Positions 1 through 7,676 of a stretch of 21,445 bases of DNA are shown here, piece after piece. The notes beneath the pieces were generated by a model, which worked only from the letters and a program-made list of their open reading frames with translations, had not been told where the DNA came from and ran no database searches. Origin of the DNA: Patescibacteria group bacterium (GTDB taxonomy: Bacteria; Patescibacteriota; Doudnabacteria; UBA920); assembly GCA_023473845.1 (NCBI GenBank), contig JAMCYA010000030.1, forward strand, positions 1 to 21,445, written 5' to 3'. The position numbers and the translations under genes are program-made. The stretch's first letter is position 1, and each line of letters opens with the position of its first letter.

Positions 1-657
1 CTGGGAGGTTCGCTCATTTTTCCTGGAAGAATCAACACAGCCTTTCTAAAAAACTTCAAACGGCTTATTCTAGAACGGGTAAAAAAAGGCGAGCGGTTTA
101 TTATCATTACGGGCGGAGGGCAGCTCTGCCGGGAATACAACTCCGCCCTGGAAACAGTCGGCCGGCCCCGCCCCGCAGACCTGGACTGGATGGGCATTAA
201 TGTGACCTGGACCAACGCCAAGCTGATCCAACTAATGTTCGGGAAAAACGCGCATTCTGAAGTGGCCACCAATCCGGAGCGGCCAATTGCCTTTAAACGG
301 CCAATTTTAGTGGGTGGAGGCTGGAAGCCGGGCAGAAGCTCCGACGGAGCCACGGTCAAATACGCCCAAGCATACGGGGCACAGTCGGTTATCAACCTCA
401 GCAACATAGACTTTGTTTACGAGCAAGACCCGAAAAAATTTCCAGATGCAAAAAAAATTAAAAGCATTTCCTGGAAAAATTTCCGCAAAATTGTTGGGAA
501 TAAATGGGACCCGGGCGCAAACCTGCCCTTTGACCCCACGGCTGCCAAATTTGCCGAAGCACACAGGCTGAAAGTTATTATCACCCGCGGTACGGATATA
601 AAAAATTTACGCAGCCTGTTGGCCGGCCGATCGGCCAAAGGCACTACCATTTCCTAG
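1..657 (+). CDS. pyrH: UMP kinase, archaeal type (5' end outside window)
   Basis: Amino-acid-kinase-fold enzyme that phosphorylates UMP to UDP with ATP in cytosolic pyrimidine synthesis. The frame is open from base 1, so 218 residues are visible and only the first few are missing: it begins at the LGGS nucleotide-binding loop. Seen in order: the ITGGGQLCREY glycine loop (about 38-48), LDWMGINVTWTNAKL (about 61-75), VGGGWKPGRSSDG (104-116), NLSNIDFVYEQDP (132-144) and WDPGANLPFDP (169-179). The GG..PG.S.D motif and the WxxG.N.PFDP segment are typical of archaeal UMP kinases and related bacterial forms, and differ from the E. coli PyrH pattern. It ends in TAG just before a strong terminator and converges on the glycosyltransferase operon. 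The alternative is another member of the aspartokinase/UMP-kinase superfamily. Confidence is good for the family and moderate for the exact substrate. Confidence 0.85.
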   Translation: MGGSLIFPGRINTAFLKNFKRLILERVKKGERFIIITGGGQLCREYNSALETVGRPRPADLDWMGINVTWTNAKLIQLMFGKNAHSEVATNPERPIAFKRPILVGGGWKPGRSSDGATVKYAQAYGAQSVINLSNIDFVYEQDPKKFPDAKKIKSISWKNFRKIVGNKWDPGANLPFDPTAAKFAEAHRLKVIITRGTDIKNLRSLLAGRSAKGTTIS

Positions 658-661
658 CTTT

Positions 662-696
662 AAAAAAACCGGGCTTCGGGCGAAGTCCGGTTTTTA
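662..696. terminator. Bidirectional terminator between pyrH and GT39 operon
   Basis: A 9-bp stem, CCGGGCTTC (669-677) with GAAGTCCGG (682-690), has one G-U pair and a 4-nt loop. It is followed by TTTTT on the plus strand and by seven T's on the minus strand (A-run 662-668). It lies 5 bases past the pyrH stop and 8 bases from the stop of the convergent gene, so it can serve both. Confidence 0.9.
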
Positions 697-703
697 ATTT
701 TGC

Positions 704-2302
704 TTACTGCACCTTGTATTCGGTCACAACAATCCAAGTGCCCACATAGGGCCTGACTTCGGCAAAACCTTTTTCATCCAGCCTGACCCAGTTTTTCGGC
801 GTTTCGGGCTTACTGGAGCCAAATCCGTTTGTCCACAGCAGCCAAACCAGGTCGCCGCGCTTGACCTGGGTATTAAAGTCCGGCAGCAGGTCTTGGTTGG
901 TCAGAATCGCCGTGCCGGCAAAGTGCGGCAAGTCACTGACCTCGCGGCTGCCGCCAGTGTAGAGCAGGGGCCTGACCGGCGTTTGGTTGTAATACTTAAA
1001 ATTGAAAAATTCAAAACTTGTGCCCACGTACAGCTTGTCTTCGGGCTGTACGTTGGCGTCCAAAAATTTGGCGGCCGCAGCCATTCCCGGTTTGGTCTGC
1101 ACGCCTAAATCCTGCCAGTACACATACACACCGATAAGATTAAAGGCCACGCAGGCGCCAAAGAGGAGATAGGCGATTTTTTTATAACGCAGCTGACCCA
1201 GCCAGACAGCCAAGGCGATATTCAAAAATGCAGCGGTAAAAATAAAGTATCTGACCAAATACACGGACGAACTGCTGCCTTTCAGCCGGGCTAAAATGTA
1301 AAACAGGAAGGAGCCGCCGAACGGTGCTAAAATTGCCAAGATTACCAGCCATTTTTCGAAAACCTGGGTTTTTCTAAGAAACCGATACAAAAAGTAAAGC
1401 GTAAACACAAAGGTCACCACCAGCAAAATCTGGGTTTTAAATTTTGCCGGATCATGGCCGATGCCGAACAGTAAAGTCCAAAGCGTGGAAGGAATACTCC
1501 ACCGGTCCATGGGAGGTATCCAGTACCCAGCATCCACCTGCCGGTACTGGAACAAAAAAGTTTTGAGCCAGGGCAAAAAGGAAAGGGCAATCAGCAAAAA
1601 AGACAGCAACAGCCAGCTATATTTTTTAATGCTGCCCTCGTGATGAAAATACAAATAAACCAACCCGTAAAAACAGATCGCCGTTGCCGTAAACAGCAGG
1701 TAATAGTGAGTGTAAATTAGAACGATTGTACTTAAAACAAAACCCAGATAATTCCAAAGCATATCCCGCTTTAAAGCAATTCCCTGAGGCAAGCGGGGCA
1801 TGGCCAACTTACTGGTCCCGTACAGGTCTTTTTGGCGGTGAAGAGCTTTGGTTAAAAAGTAAGCCGAGAGTACGGCAAAAAAGGCGCCCATGGTATACAT
1901 CCGGGCCTCTGTAACGTATTGGACGGAGAAAGGATTGACAGCTGCCAAAAGCGCGGCCCACAAGGCCAGTTTTTCGCTTTTAAAAGCTTCCCGGACGAAC
2001 AGCCATACCGCCCACACCGTAAGGACGCCGAAGAGGACTGACATGCCTCGCAAAGAAAGCAGCGAATCCCCGAAAACATAATGCCATAAGCGCAAAAAAA
2101 CATAGTACATTGGCGGGTGCACATCCAGGCCGATGCGGTACATCATTTCTTTCCATGGATAGCGAATGAGCAGGGCGGAAAAAGCCTCGTCGTGCCAAAG
2201 CGAAATGGCCGTTAGATTCCAAAATCTTAATGCGGCTGCCAGGGCCAGAATTCCGGCAATGGGCCAATACCTTTTTATGTGCATACAAAACTTATTTTTC
2301 AT
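704..2302 (-). CDS. GT-C glycosyltransferase, family 39-like (polyprenyl-phosphate sugar dependent)
   Basis: A 532-residue polytopic membrane protein. A first membrane segment (about 14-30) is followed by the WHDEAF motif (D38, E39) and then by DVHPPMYY (60-67). That pairing of an acidic D-E in the first external loop with HPP in the next is characteristic of the PMT/ArnT-like GT39 superfamily, which moves sugars from polyprenyl-phosphate donors onto lipids or proteins on the outer face of the membrane. About ten hydrophobic segments follow, then a soluble C-terminal domain from about 400. It is the second gene of a two-gene operon: its ATG is 5 bases after the upstream TAA, with no Shine-Dalgarno, so translational coupling is likely. 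The acceptor cannot be told from sequence. Confidence 0.85.
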   Translation of the reverse strand: MKNKFCMHIKRYWPIAGILALAAALRFWNLTAISLWHDEAFSALLIRYPWKEMMYRIGLDVHPPMYYVFLRLWHYVFGDSLLSLRGMSVLFGVLTVWAVWLFVREAFKSEKLALWAALLAAVNPFSVQYVTEARMYTMGAFFAVLSAYFLTKALHRQKDLYGTSKLAMPRLPQGIALKRDMLWNYLGFVLSTIVLIYTHYYLLFTATAICFYGLVYLYFHHEGSIKKYSWLLLSFLLIALSFLPWLKTFLFQYRQVDAGYWIPPMDRWSIPSTLWTLLFGIGHDPAKFKTQILLVVTFVFTLYFLYRFLRKTQVFEKWLVILAILAPFGGSFLFYILARLKGSSSSVYLVRYFIFTAAFLNIALAVWLGQLRYKKIAYLLFGACVAFNLIGVYVYWQDLGVQTKPGMAAAAKFLDANVQPEDKLYVGTSFEFFNFKYYNQTPVRPLLYTGGSREVSDLPHFAGTAILTNQDLLPDFNTQVKRGDLVWLLWTNGFGSSKPETPKNWVRLDEKGFAEVRPYVGTWIVVTEYKVQ

Positions 2303-2307
2303 TTTAA

Positions 2308-4125
2308 TTATTTAACTTCGTATACGGCCATGGCTGCCTGGCCGAACTGGTTGCGCACCTCCAAAACCAATTTGGTTTCCGGGTGGTATGCTTTAAATTT
2401 TTTAATGTCAAAAATCGAACTCTGGGTAAACACAATCTGGTCGCCGGCCTTCAGACCTTTGAGCTCCCAGGAATTTTCAGGGTCCACCTGCACATAAGGC
2501 ACGCTGCATGGGCTGTCAAAATTGCCCTTAGGGTCGCTGGTAATGTAGTCCGTGGTCTGCACCGAAAATTTATCCAGTACCAAATAAGTGGAATCTTTCC
2601 TGCAGCGCTCCACTAAGTATCTGCCTACGGGGCTCAGGTCGGAACGAAAGGCATAAAAATTTTCCGGGCTGTTGGCGGCATATACAAAATAAGCAAAATA
2701 GGCTTGCAAAACCAGAGCAGCAAAAAACAGGGCCACGACCGCTTTAAGCAGCCTGCTGTTAAACTGATAAAAGCGCTGCTGGCCCGAAGCCGGCTTGTTC
2801 CAGTCCCAGACCGAACCTGACCCCAGCTTTTTTTGCCACAATTTTTCCCTGAAACTCATAGCGCCTTCGGCAAACCACATCAGGCCCAATGCGGTTAAGA
2901 TAAACACGGGGGGAATTACGCCAATACCCCTCAAACCGTGGGGTATGCCTTCTGCCGTACTGACCACGGGCAGGAGCAGGCCAAAAAACCAGCCAATAAG
3001 CAGATAGTACTTCCAATAACAGCTTCTTTTGGCCGGAGCAAAAAAATACGCTATGGCAAAAAATAAAGCTGCCAGCAGGGCCACGGCAAAAAACGGGCTG
3101 ACGAGAGGGGAAAGGAAGGGGTAGCCGGAAACATTTTGCCGCCAATTCAAGTCGCCTTGGAAGAAAAAGCCCAGCATCTGGGTTTTAAAAACTTCGCCCA
3201 TCACGGAACCGACCACGGAAAGGGGGGGCTTACTGGTCAGCTGGACGCCATTAACCGTATACAACTCCTGGTTGAAAATGCTCACCTGGCCGGCCCGTCC
3301 CACAAAAGAGCCCGGGTGCTGGTAAAAATACTTGCCAATGGGGTAGAAAAATATCACAAAAGCCACCAGGAACGACACAGCCGGCCAAAAATATGTCTTT
3401 ACTTCAGCCTTAAGGATTTTCTGTTTCAGGGCTCCGAAAAGCGGCCACAGCAGCACCATAAACAAAATCGGCGCCATAATCCGGAAGGCGATGTAAGTAT
3501 AAAAACCCAAAGCAAAACTGGCACCGGTCAAAAAACTGTACAACAATTTTTTCTTGTTGGTGGCTGCGGTATAGGTACAAAGTAAAAAATAAAAAGTCAA
3601 AGAAGCAAACAGGGGGATAAGGATTGCACGGAAAGCGGTCCGGGAGAGCACAATGTGCCAGGAATTTACAGCCATCAGGAAGGTGGCCAGCAGGGCAATG
3701 TTCACGGCTCGATGCTTGCCGGTCGCATCTTCCGGGTCCAGAGTAAAACTGAAAAGCTTTTTGGTTACCAAAAAACACATGAACACCGACAGAAGGCCCA
3801 CCAAAGCCGAAACCAAATGGTGCTGCCAGGCGCCCTTGCCGAACAGCTCCACGCTGCCCCAAAGCATATAGAAGAAAAGCGCTTCGCGGCCATTACCGCG
3901 TTCGTAAAAAGGCTGGAGTACGCCTTTTTGCATTGAGTTAATATCCAAGCCGTTGGCGGCTTCGTCGGGAAACAGGCCGCCGGGCATGCCCGGCTGCAGG
4001 TTTTCCACCTTAAAATCCTTAATTGAACACTGGTTGCCGCAATCCCAATGGAAGAGCAGGTAAAACCTAAAAAAAGCAGCCAGAATTAAAATTACAGCCA
4101 GCAGATATTTTTGGTTTCGGGTCAT
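2308..4125 (-). CDS. GT-C glycosyltransferase, family 39-like, larger paralogue
   Basis: A 605-residue polytopic membrane protein. After the first membrane segment (about 7-25) there is an inserted loop with a possible disulfide pair (C29 and C33), and then FPDEAANGLD with D54 and E55 as the expected catalytic acidic pair of the GT39/ArnT-type fold. Many further hydrophobic segments follow, and a soluble C-terminal region from about 490. It lacks the DVHPP motif of its downstream neighbour, so the two probably use different donors or acceptors. It is the first gene of the minus-strand operon and is transcribed away from the GT2/WecA operon out of a shared intergenic region of about 46 bases. 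A role in surface glycan assembly or protein glycosylation is inferred from family and neighbours. Confidence 0.8.
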   Translation of the reverse strand: MTRNQKYLLAVILILAAFFRFYLLFHWDCGNQCSIKDFKVENLQPGMPGGLFPDEAANGLDINSMQKGVLQPFYERGNGREALFFYMLWGSVELFGKGAWQHHLVSALVGLLSVFMCFLVTKKLFSFTLDPEDATGKHRAVNIALLATFLMAVNSWHIVLSRTAFRAILIPLFASLTFYFLLCTYTAATNKKKLLYSFLTGASFALGFYTYIAFRIMAPILFMVLLWPLFGALKQKILKAEVKTYFWPAVSFLVAFVIFFYPIGKYFYQHPGSFVGRAGQVSIFNQELYTVNGVQLTSKPPLSVVGSVMGEVFKTQMLGFFFQGDLNWRQNVSGYPFLSPLVSPFFAVALLAALFFAIAYFFAPAKRSCYWKYYLLIGWFFGLLLPVVSTAEGIPHGLRGIGVIPPVFILTALGLMWFAEGAMSFREKLWQKKLGSGSVWDWNKPASGQQRFYQFNSRLLKAVVALFFAALVLQAYFAYFVYAANSPENFYAFRSDLSPVGRYLVERCRKDSTYLVLDKFSVQTTDYITSDPKGNFDSPCSVPYVQVDPENSWELKGLKAGDQIVFTQSSIFDIKKFKAYHPETKLVLEVRNQFGQAAMAVYEVK

Positions 4126-4136
4126 AGTTTTTGTGT

Positions 4137-4165
4137 TTGCTTTATGGCAGCAATTTCAGTATAAT
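4137..4165 (+). promoter_or_regulatory. Sigma-70 promoter of the glycan operon (leaderless start)
   Basis: TTGCTT (4137-4142), a 17-base spacer and a perfect TATAAT (4160-4165). The ATG of the small membrane protein lies at 4172, exactly seven bases past the last base of the -10, where transcription should begin. The mRNA is therefore predicted to be leaderless. Confidence 0.75.
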
Positions 4166-4188
4166 TTATGCATGAAATTGCTTGCCAA
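4158..4188 (-). promoter_or_regulatory. Possible divergent promoter for the GT39 operon
   Basis: On the minus strand, TTGGCA (4188-4183), a 19-base spacer and TATACT (4163-4158). The spacer is long, so this is tentative. The -10 shares its TATA core with the plus-strand promoter, so the two could not be bound at the same time. Confidence 0.35.
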
Positions 4189-4519
4189 AGTTGAAGAAAA
4201 TAATTATTTTTTGTTTCTTTGGGCCTTGTGCCTGATTTTTAATATTATAACATTTTTATTCATTTACTACAAAATTCTGCCTTCCGGCAACACCTTTGCC
4301 TTAAAATACAACGTGATTACCGGGGTGGAATGGTACGGCAAGGGCTACAATCTCTACCAGATTCCATTGGTCGGTTTGGCCATCCTAAGTTTAAATTATT
4401 TGTTAAGCCGCCTGCTCAGGCACCGGGCGGATTTTCTGGCAGCCATGGCTATTTTTGTAACTCTGGTCGTTCAGCTGCTGCTCTTGGCCGCGGCCCTGTT
4501 TTTAAAAACCGTTAACTAA
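4172..4519 (+). CDS. Small conserved three-helix membrane protein, function unknown
   Basis: A 115-residue protein with three clear membrane segments: about 13-36 (FLFLWALCLIFNII...), about 59-80 (LVGLAILSLNYLLSRLL) and about 90-112. Between the first two is an external-type loop with the pattern GNTFALKYNVITGVEWYGKG, similar in layout to small membrane proteins seen repeatedly in Parcubacteria. No function is assigned. I chose ATG 4172 over a GTG at 4133 because the GTG lies upstream of the -35 and -10, and the ATG sits at the predicted transcription start. The stop overlaps the next start (TAATG), so it is probably translated together with the GT2, and it may assist or anchor that enzyme. 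Confidence 0.8.
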   Translation: MKLLAKVEENNYFLFLWALCLIFNIITFLFIYYKILPSGNTFALKYNVITGVEWYGKGYNLYQIPLVGLAILSLNYLLSRLLRHRADFLAAMAIFVTLVVQLLLLAAALFLKTVN

Positions 4520-6186
4520 TGTTCAGAAAGCGCACTCTTACTGAAAGGTTTTGGGAAATCCAGCCAGGACTCCACTTCTGGACCGTGTTTATTTTGGCCG
4601 TAACCCTGTCCTACCTGCAGCCGGTTTGGGCCGCGCTTTTCATTGTATGTTTTGACCTGTACTGGGTGCTGAAAGCTCTAAACGTGGCCAGCCACCTAAT
4701 GTCCAGTTATTTGAAATTTAAATTTTTTGTCACCATTGACTGGCTGGACTGGACCGAGCGCCTTCAGGATTTGCCGGGCTTTATCGGGTTCCTCAAAGAA
4801 CGCCGGACCGGCCCGGTCAGCCAGCGCGAAAAAAAATACTTGGACAGGGAAATTGTCCGGCTGAAGCAGCTAGAGGAAAATGGCAGGACTGGCTTGGATT
4901 ACAAAAAATATTACCAGCTTGTGCTCATTCCTTTTGTGGACGAAAGTTTCGAGGTTTTGGATTCCACGCTCCACGCCATAACCGCCGCCAATTATCCAAA
5001 AGATAAAATGCTTCTGCTTTTGGCCAGCGAAGAGCGCGCGGGCCAGGAAGCCAGAGCCGTAGCCAGCCGCATTAAGGAAAAATACCAGGGGGCGTTTTAT
5101 AAGTTTTTTGTCACCGCGCACCCGGACGGCCTGGCAGGGGAGATAAAAGGCAAGAGCGCCAATGCCTCCTACGCCGTACAGGCAATCCTGCCCGATTTGG
5201 CGGCTGCGGGCATTGGCGTAGAACAGGTTTTGGTTTCGAATTTTGATTCCGACACCATTGTCCATCCCCAGTATTTTTCGCGCGTGGTCTACGAGTTCCT
5301 GACTGCGGAGAAACCTTACCAGAGCAGCTACCAGCCGATTGCGGTATACAACAACAACATTTGGGACAGCCCCGCGCTTATCCGGGTAATCAGCGTTTCC
5401 AATTCGTTCTGGCAGTTCACCGAAAGCAGCCGGCCCGACCGCCTGCGGACTTTTTCATCGCACAGCATGCCGCTAAAAACTTTAATGAAAGTCGGCTTCT
5501 GGAAAAAAGACATTGTCAATGAAGACGGCTATATTTACTGGCAGTGCTATATGCATTTTAAGGGCGATTACCATGTAGTGCCGTTATTCGTACCCATTAG
5601 CCTGGACACCTGCCTGGCGGCCTCAACCTGGGAAACCATCAAAAACCAGTACAAACAAAAACGGCGCTGGGCCTACAACGTGGAATACTACCCGCACCTG
5701 GTGCCCAAGCTTCTGACCCTGGATGCACCCCTCTGGGACCGGCTCTATAAACTTTTCCAGTACGTGGAAGGCAATTTCAACTGGGCTACGGCCAGCATTA
5801 TGATTTCCATGCTCGGCTGGCTGCCGCTGTTTGTTGGCGGCGACGATTTTTACACCACAGTGGTGGCATTCAACCTGCCCTTCATCACCAAAGTACTGAT
5901 GAATACCGCACTCTTCTTTTTGATTTTCAGCGTATACATAAACATGATTCTTTTGCCGCCCCGGCCGGCCAAGTACGGCGTGGGGCGCAGCATTATGATG
6001 TACCTGCAGTGGTTTTTAGTGCCTATCGCTTCGGTAATTTTTGGCAGCTTGCCGGCCGTGGAAGCCCAAACCCGCCTTATGTTCGGCAAGTACCTGGAAT
6101 TCTGGGTCACGCCCAAAGCCCGCCTGGGCGAAAATACGGGCTTGTCCATGAAAGAAATGCAAGCCGTAAACACCCCCCGCAAATAA
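4519..6186 (+). CDS. Membrane glycosyltransferase, GT2 family (cellulose-synthase-like)
   Basis: A 555-residue processive-type GT2. An N-terminal membrane hairpin (about 19-55) precedes a cytosolic GT-A domain (about 130-390) and C-terminal membrane segments (about 400-525). The catalytic set is visible: the D-S-D metal-binding motif in NFDSDT (D243, D245), the NED base motif (E335, D336) and QKRRW (380-384), which matches the QxxRW motif of cellulose/hyaluronan synthase-like enzymes. It would transfer sugar from a nucleotide sugar in the cytosol and may export the product through its membrane part. Its start overlaps the previous stop by one base and the next gene begins one base after its stop, so all three are one operon. 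The polymer made is unknown. Confidence 0.88.
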   Translation: MFRKRTLTERFWEIQPGLHFWTVFILAVTLSYLQPVWAALFIVCFDLYWVLKALNVASHLMSSYLKFKFFVTIDWLDWTERLQDLPGFIGFLKERRTGPVSQREKKYLDREIVRLKQLEENGRTGLDYKKYYQLVLIPFVDESFEVLDSTLHAITAANYPKDKMLLLLASEERAGQEARAVASRIKEKYQGAFYKFFVTAHPDGLAGEIKGKSANASYAVQAILPDLAAAGIGVEQVLVSNFDSDTIVHPQYFSRVVYEFLTAEKPYQSSYQPIAVYNNNIWDSPALIRVISVSNSFWQFTESSRPDRLRTFSSHSMPLKTLMKVGFWKKDIVNEDGYIYWQCYMHFKGDYHVVPLFVPISLDTCLAASTWETIKNQYKQKRRWAYNVEYYPHLVPKLLTLDAPLWDRLYKLFQYVEGNFNWATASIMISMLGWLPLFVGGDDFYTTVVAFNLPFITKVLMNTALFFLIFSVYINMILLPPRPAKYGVGRSIMMYLQWFLVPIASVIFGSLPAVEAQTRLMFGKYLEFWVTPKARLGENTGLSMKEMQAVNTPRK

Positions 6187-6187
6187 C

Positions 6188-7282
6188 ATGCCGTACTTCT
6201 TCTATTTTTTGTCCGCCACTCTGCTGTCCGCGCTGTTTACGCCCGTGGTTAAAAGGACGGCTTTCCGTTTCCAAATTCTGGACATACCTAACAGCCCGAG
6301 AAAAATCCAAAAGCACCCCACGCCGCTTTTGGGCGGGGTGGCGGTCTTCTTGTCTTTTGTGCTTGTCACGGCCGGCTACCTGCTGTTATCACGGCCCGAT
6401 TTTAATATCGTGCCTTTCAAATTTTTCCTGGGCATTTTCGGCGGCGGACTTGTGCTGCTGGTGGGCGGGATTTTGGACGACAAATACAACCTGCCGCCCA
6501 GGGCTTTGTGGCTGTTCCCGGCCCTAGCCTCGCTGTGCGTGGTCGCCTCCGGCATTGGCGTGGGCATTACCACGCTTTCCAACCCTTTTGGCGGCACGCT
6601 CAACATTGGCCAGGTAATTTTTGGCGTCCGGCTTTCTGCGCTGATTATGTGGCTATGGATGATGGGTATGATATTCACCACCAAATTTTTGGACGGGCTG
6701 GACGGGCTCTGCTCCGGCATTGCGCTCATCGGCGGCCTGACCTTATTTGCCCTATCTTTGACCGAACACATTAACCAGCCCATCACAGCCAGCTTGGCAG
6801 TTATTTTTACGGGCGCGATTGCCGGATTCTTGCTCTACAACTTCCATCCGGCCAGCATTTTTCTGGGCGAATCGGGCAGCACGTTTTTGGGCTTTGGCTT
6901 GGGAGTTTTAGCCATCATTCTGGGTGGAAAAATCGCCACCGCGCTGCTGATTATGGGCATTCCCATTTTAGACGTGGCTTGGGCCATTATGCGGCGGCTG
7001 TGGTACGGACAAAGCCCGTTTAAAGCGGACAAAAGCCACTTGCACCACCGCCTTCTGGATATCGGCCTGTCCCAGCGCCAAGCCGTGCTGGTGCTATACG
7101 GCATTTCCGCAATTTTCGGGTTTACAGCCGTATTTCTGCAATCCATGGGCAAATTAATCGCCCTGGGCGTGCTGTTCTGCGTCATGGTGGTTTTAGCCCT
7201 GGCTTTAGTCATGATTTACAAGCGCCAGCACCCCCATATTCCCGACCTGTTTGATAAGGTTGACGAAAAAGCCCAAAAATGA
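6188..7282 (+). CDS. Undecaprenyl-phosphate sugar-1-phosphate transferase (WecA/MraY family)
   Basis: A 364-residue polytopic membrane enzyme that moves a sugar-1-phosphate (GlcNAc-1-P or similar) from a UDP-sugar to undecaprenyl phosphate, the first step of a lipid-linked glycan. Motifs in order: IPNSPRKIQKHPTPLLGG (33-50), with the conserved H-P-x-P...GG; the D97-D98 pair in GGILDDKY; FLDGLDGL (D169, D172); and SHLHHRLLD (283-291), the histidine motif that separates WecA/TagO-type enzymes from MraY. About ten membrane segments. It starts one base after the GT2 stop. It ends in TGA, overlapping the -35 region of the rplU promoter. WecA/TagO-like is more likely than MraY, given the HLHHR motif and the glycan neighbours. 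Confidence 0.88.
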   Translation: MPYFFYFLSATLLSALFTPVVKRTAFRFQILDIPNSPRKIQKHPTPLLGGVAVFLSFVLVTAGYLLLSRPDFNIVPFKFFLGIFGGGLVLLVGGILDDKYNLPPRALWLFPALASLCVVASGIGVGITTLSNPFGGTLNIGQVIFGVRLSALIMWLWMMGMIFTTKFLDGLDGLCSGIALIGGLTLFALSLTEHINQPITASLAVIFTGAIAGFLLYNFHPASIFLGESGSTFLGFGLGVLAIILGGKIATALLIMGIPILDVAWAIMRRLWYGQSPFKADKSHLHHRLLDIGLSQRQAVLVLYGISAIFGFTAVFLQSMGKLIALGVLFCVMVVLALALVMIYKRQHPHIPDLFDKVDEKAQK

Positions 7283-7288
7283 TAAAAT
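7260..7288 (+). promoter_or_regulatory. Promoter of rplU
   Basis: TTGACG (7260-7265), a 17-base spacer and TAAAAT (7283-7288). The -35 lies inside the end of the preceding gene. Transcription should start near 7295, giving a leader of about 35 bases with no Shine-Dalgarno before the ATG at 7330. Confidence 0.75.
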
Positions 7289-7329
7289 AGCAAAGTAATT
7301 TTTGAATCCTTAAACTTTCCCGTTAAACT

Positions 7330-7635
7330 ATGTTCGCAATCATTGAAACTGGCGGCAAGCAGTATCTGGTCAAAAAAGGCGAGAAGCTGCAAGTGGAAAA
7401 ACTGGCAGGCGAAGCCGGCCAAACTTTGAAATTTGAAAAAGTGCTTTTTACCTCAGACGGCAAAACTTTTCAGCTGGGCAAGCCTTATGTCTCCGGCGCC
7501 AGCGTAGAGGCCAAGGTTTTAAAACAGGGTAAAGGCAGAAAAGTGGAAGTCCTGAAATACAAAGCCAAAAGCAAGTACCGCCGCAAGATTGGCCACCGCC
7601 AGCACTTTACTGAAATCCAAATCACCAAGATCTAA
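7330..7635 (+). CDS. rplU: 50S ribosomal protein bL21
   Basis: A 101-residue protein of normal bL21 length. The N-terminal MFAIIETGGKQYLVKKGEKL and the C-terminal YKAKSKYRRKIGHRQHFTEI segment are diagnostic: the lysine/arginine-rich tail with K-x-R-R-K-x-G-H-R contacts 23S rRNA. It has its own promoter and terminator. The usual partner rpmA (bL27) does not follow; the next gene is recR on the other strand. Confidence 0.96.
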   Translation: MFAIIETGGKQYLVKKGEKLQVEKLAGEAGQTLKFEKVLFTSDGKTFQLGKPYVSGASVEAKVLKQGKGRKVEVLKYKAKSKYRRKIGHRQHFTEIQITKI

Positions 7636-7636
7636 A

Positions 7637-7668
7637 ACAAAACCCCCGCTGTATAAGCGGGGGTTTTT
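7637..7668 (+). terminator. Terminator of rplU (also faces recR)
   Basis: A perfect 9-bp stem, ACCCCCGCT (7642-7650) with AGCGGGGGT (7656-7664), has a 5-base loop and a T-run at 7664-7668. A-runs on the left give the minus strand some T-richness too, so it may also end the recR transcript. Confidence 0.92.
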
Positions 7669-7676
7669 AGTTGGCT

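Noticed and set aside
4133..4171. Upstream GTG start for the small membrane protein
   Set aside because: The GTG lies before the -35 element of a near-perfect promoter, so it would not be in the mRNA; ATG 4172 fits the membrane topology.
704..7282. Exosortase hidden among the membrane proteins
   Set aside because: The polytopic proteins here carry GT39, GT2 or WecA motifs; none shows the exosortase Cys...Arg...His arrangement in a small eight-helix protein.
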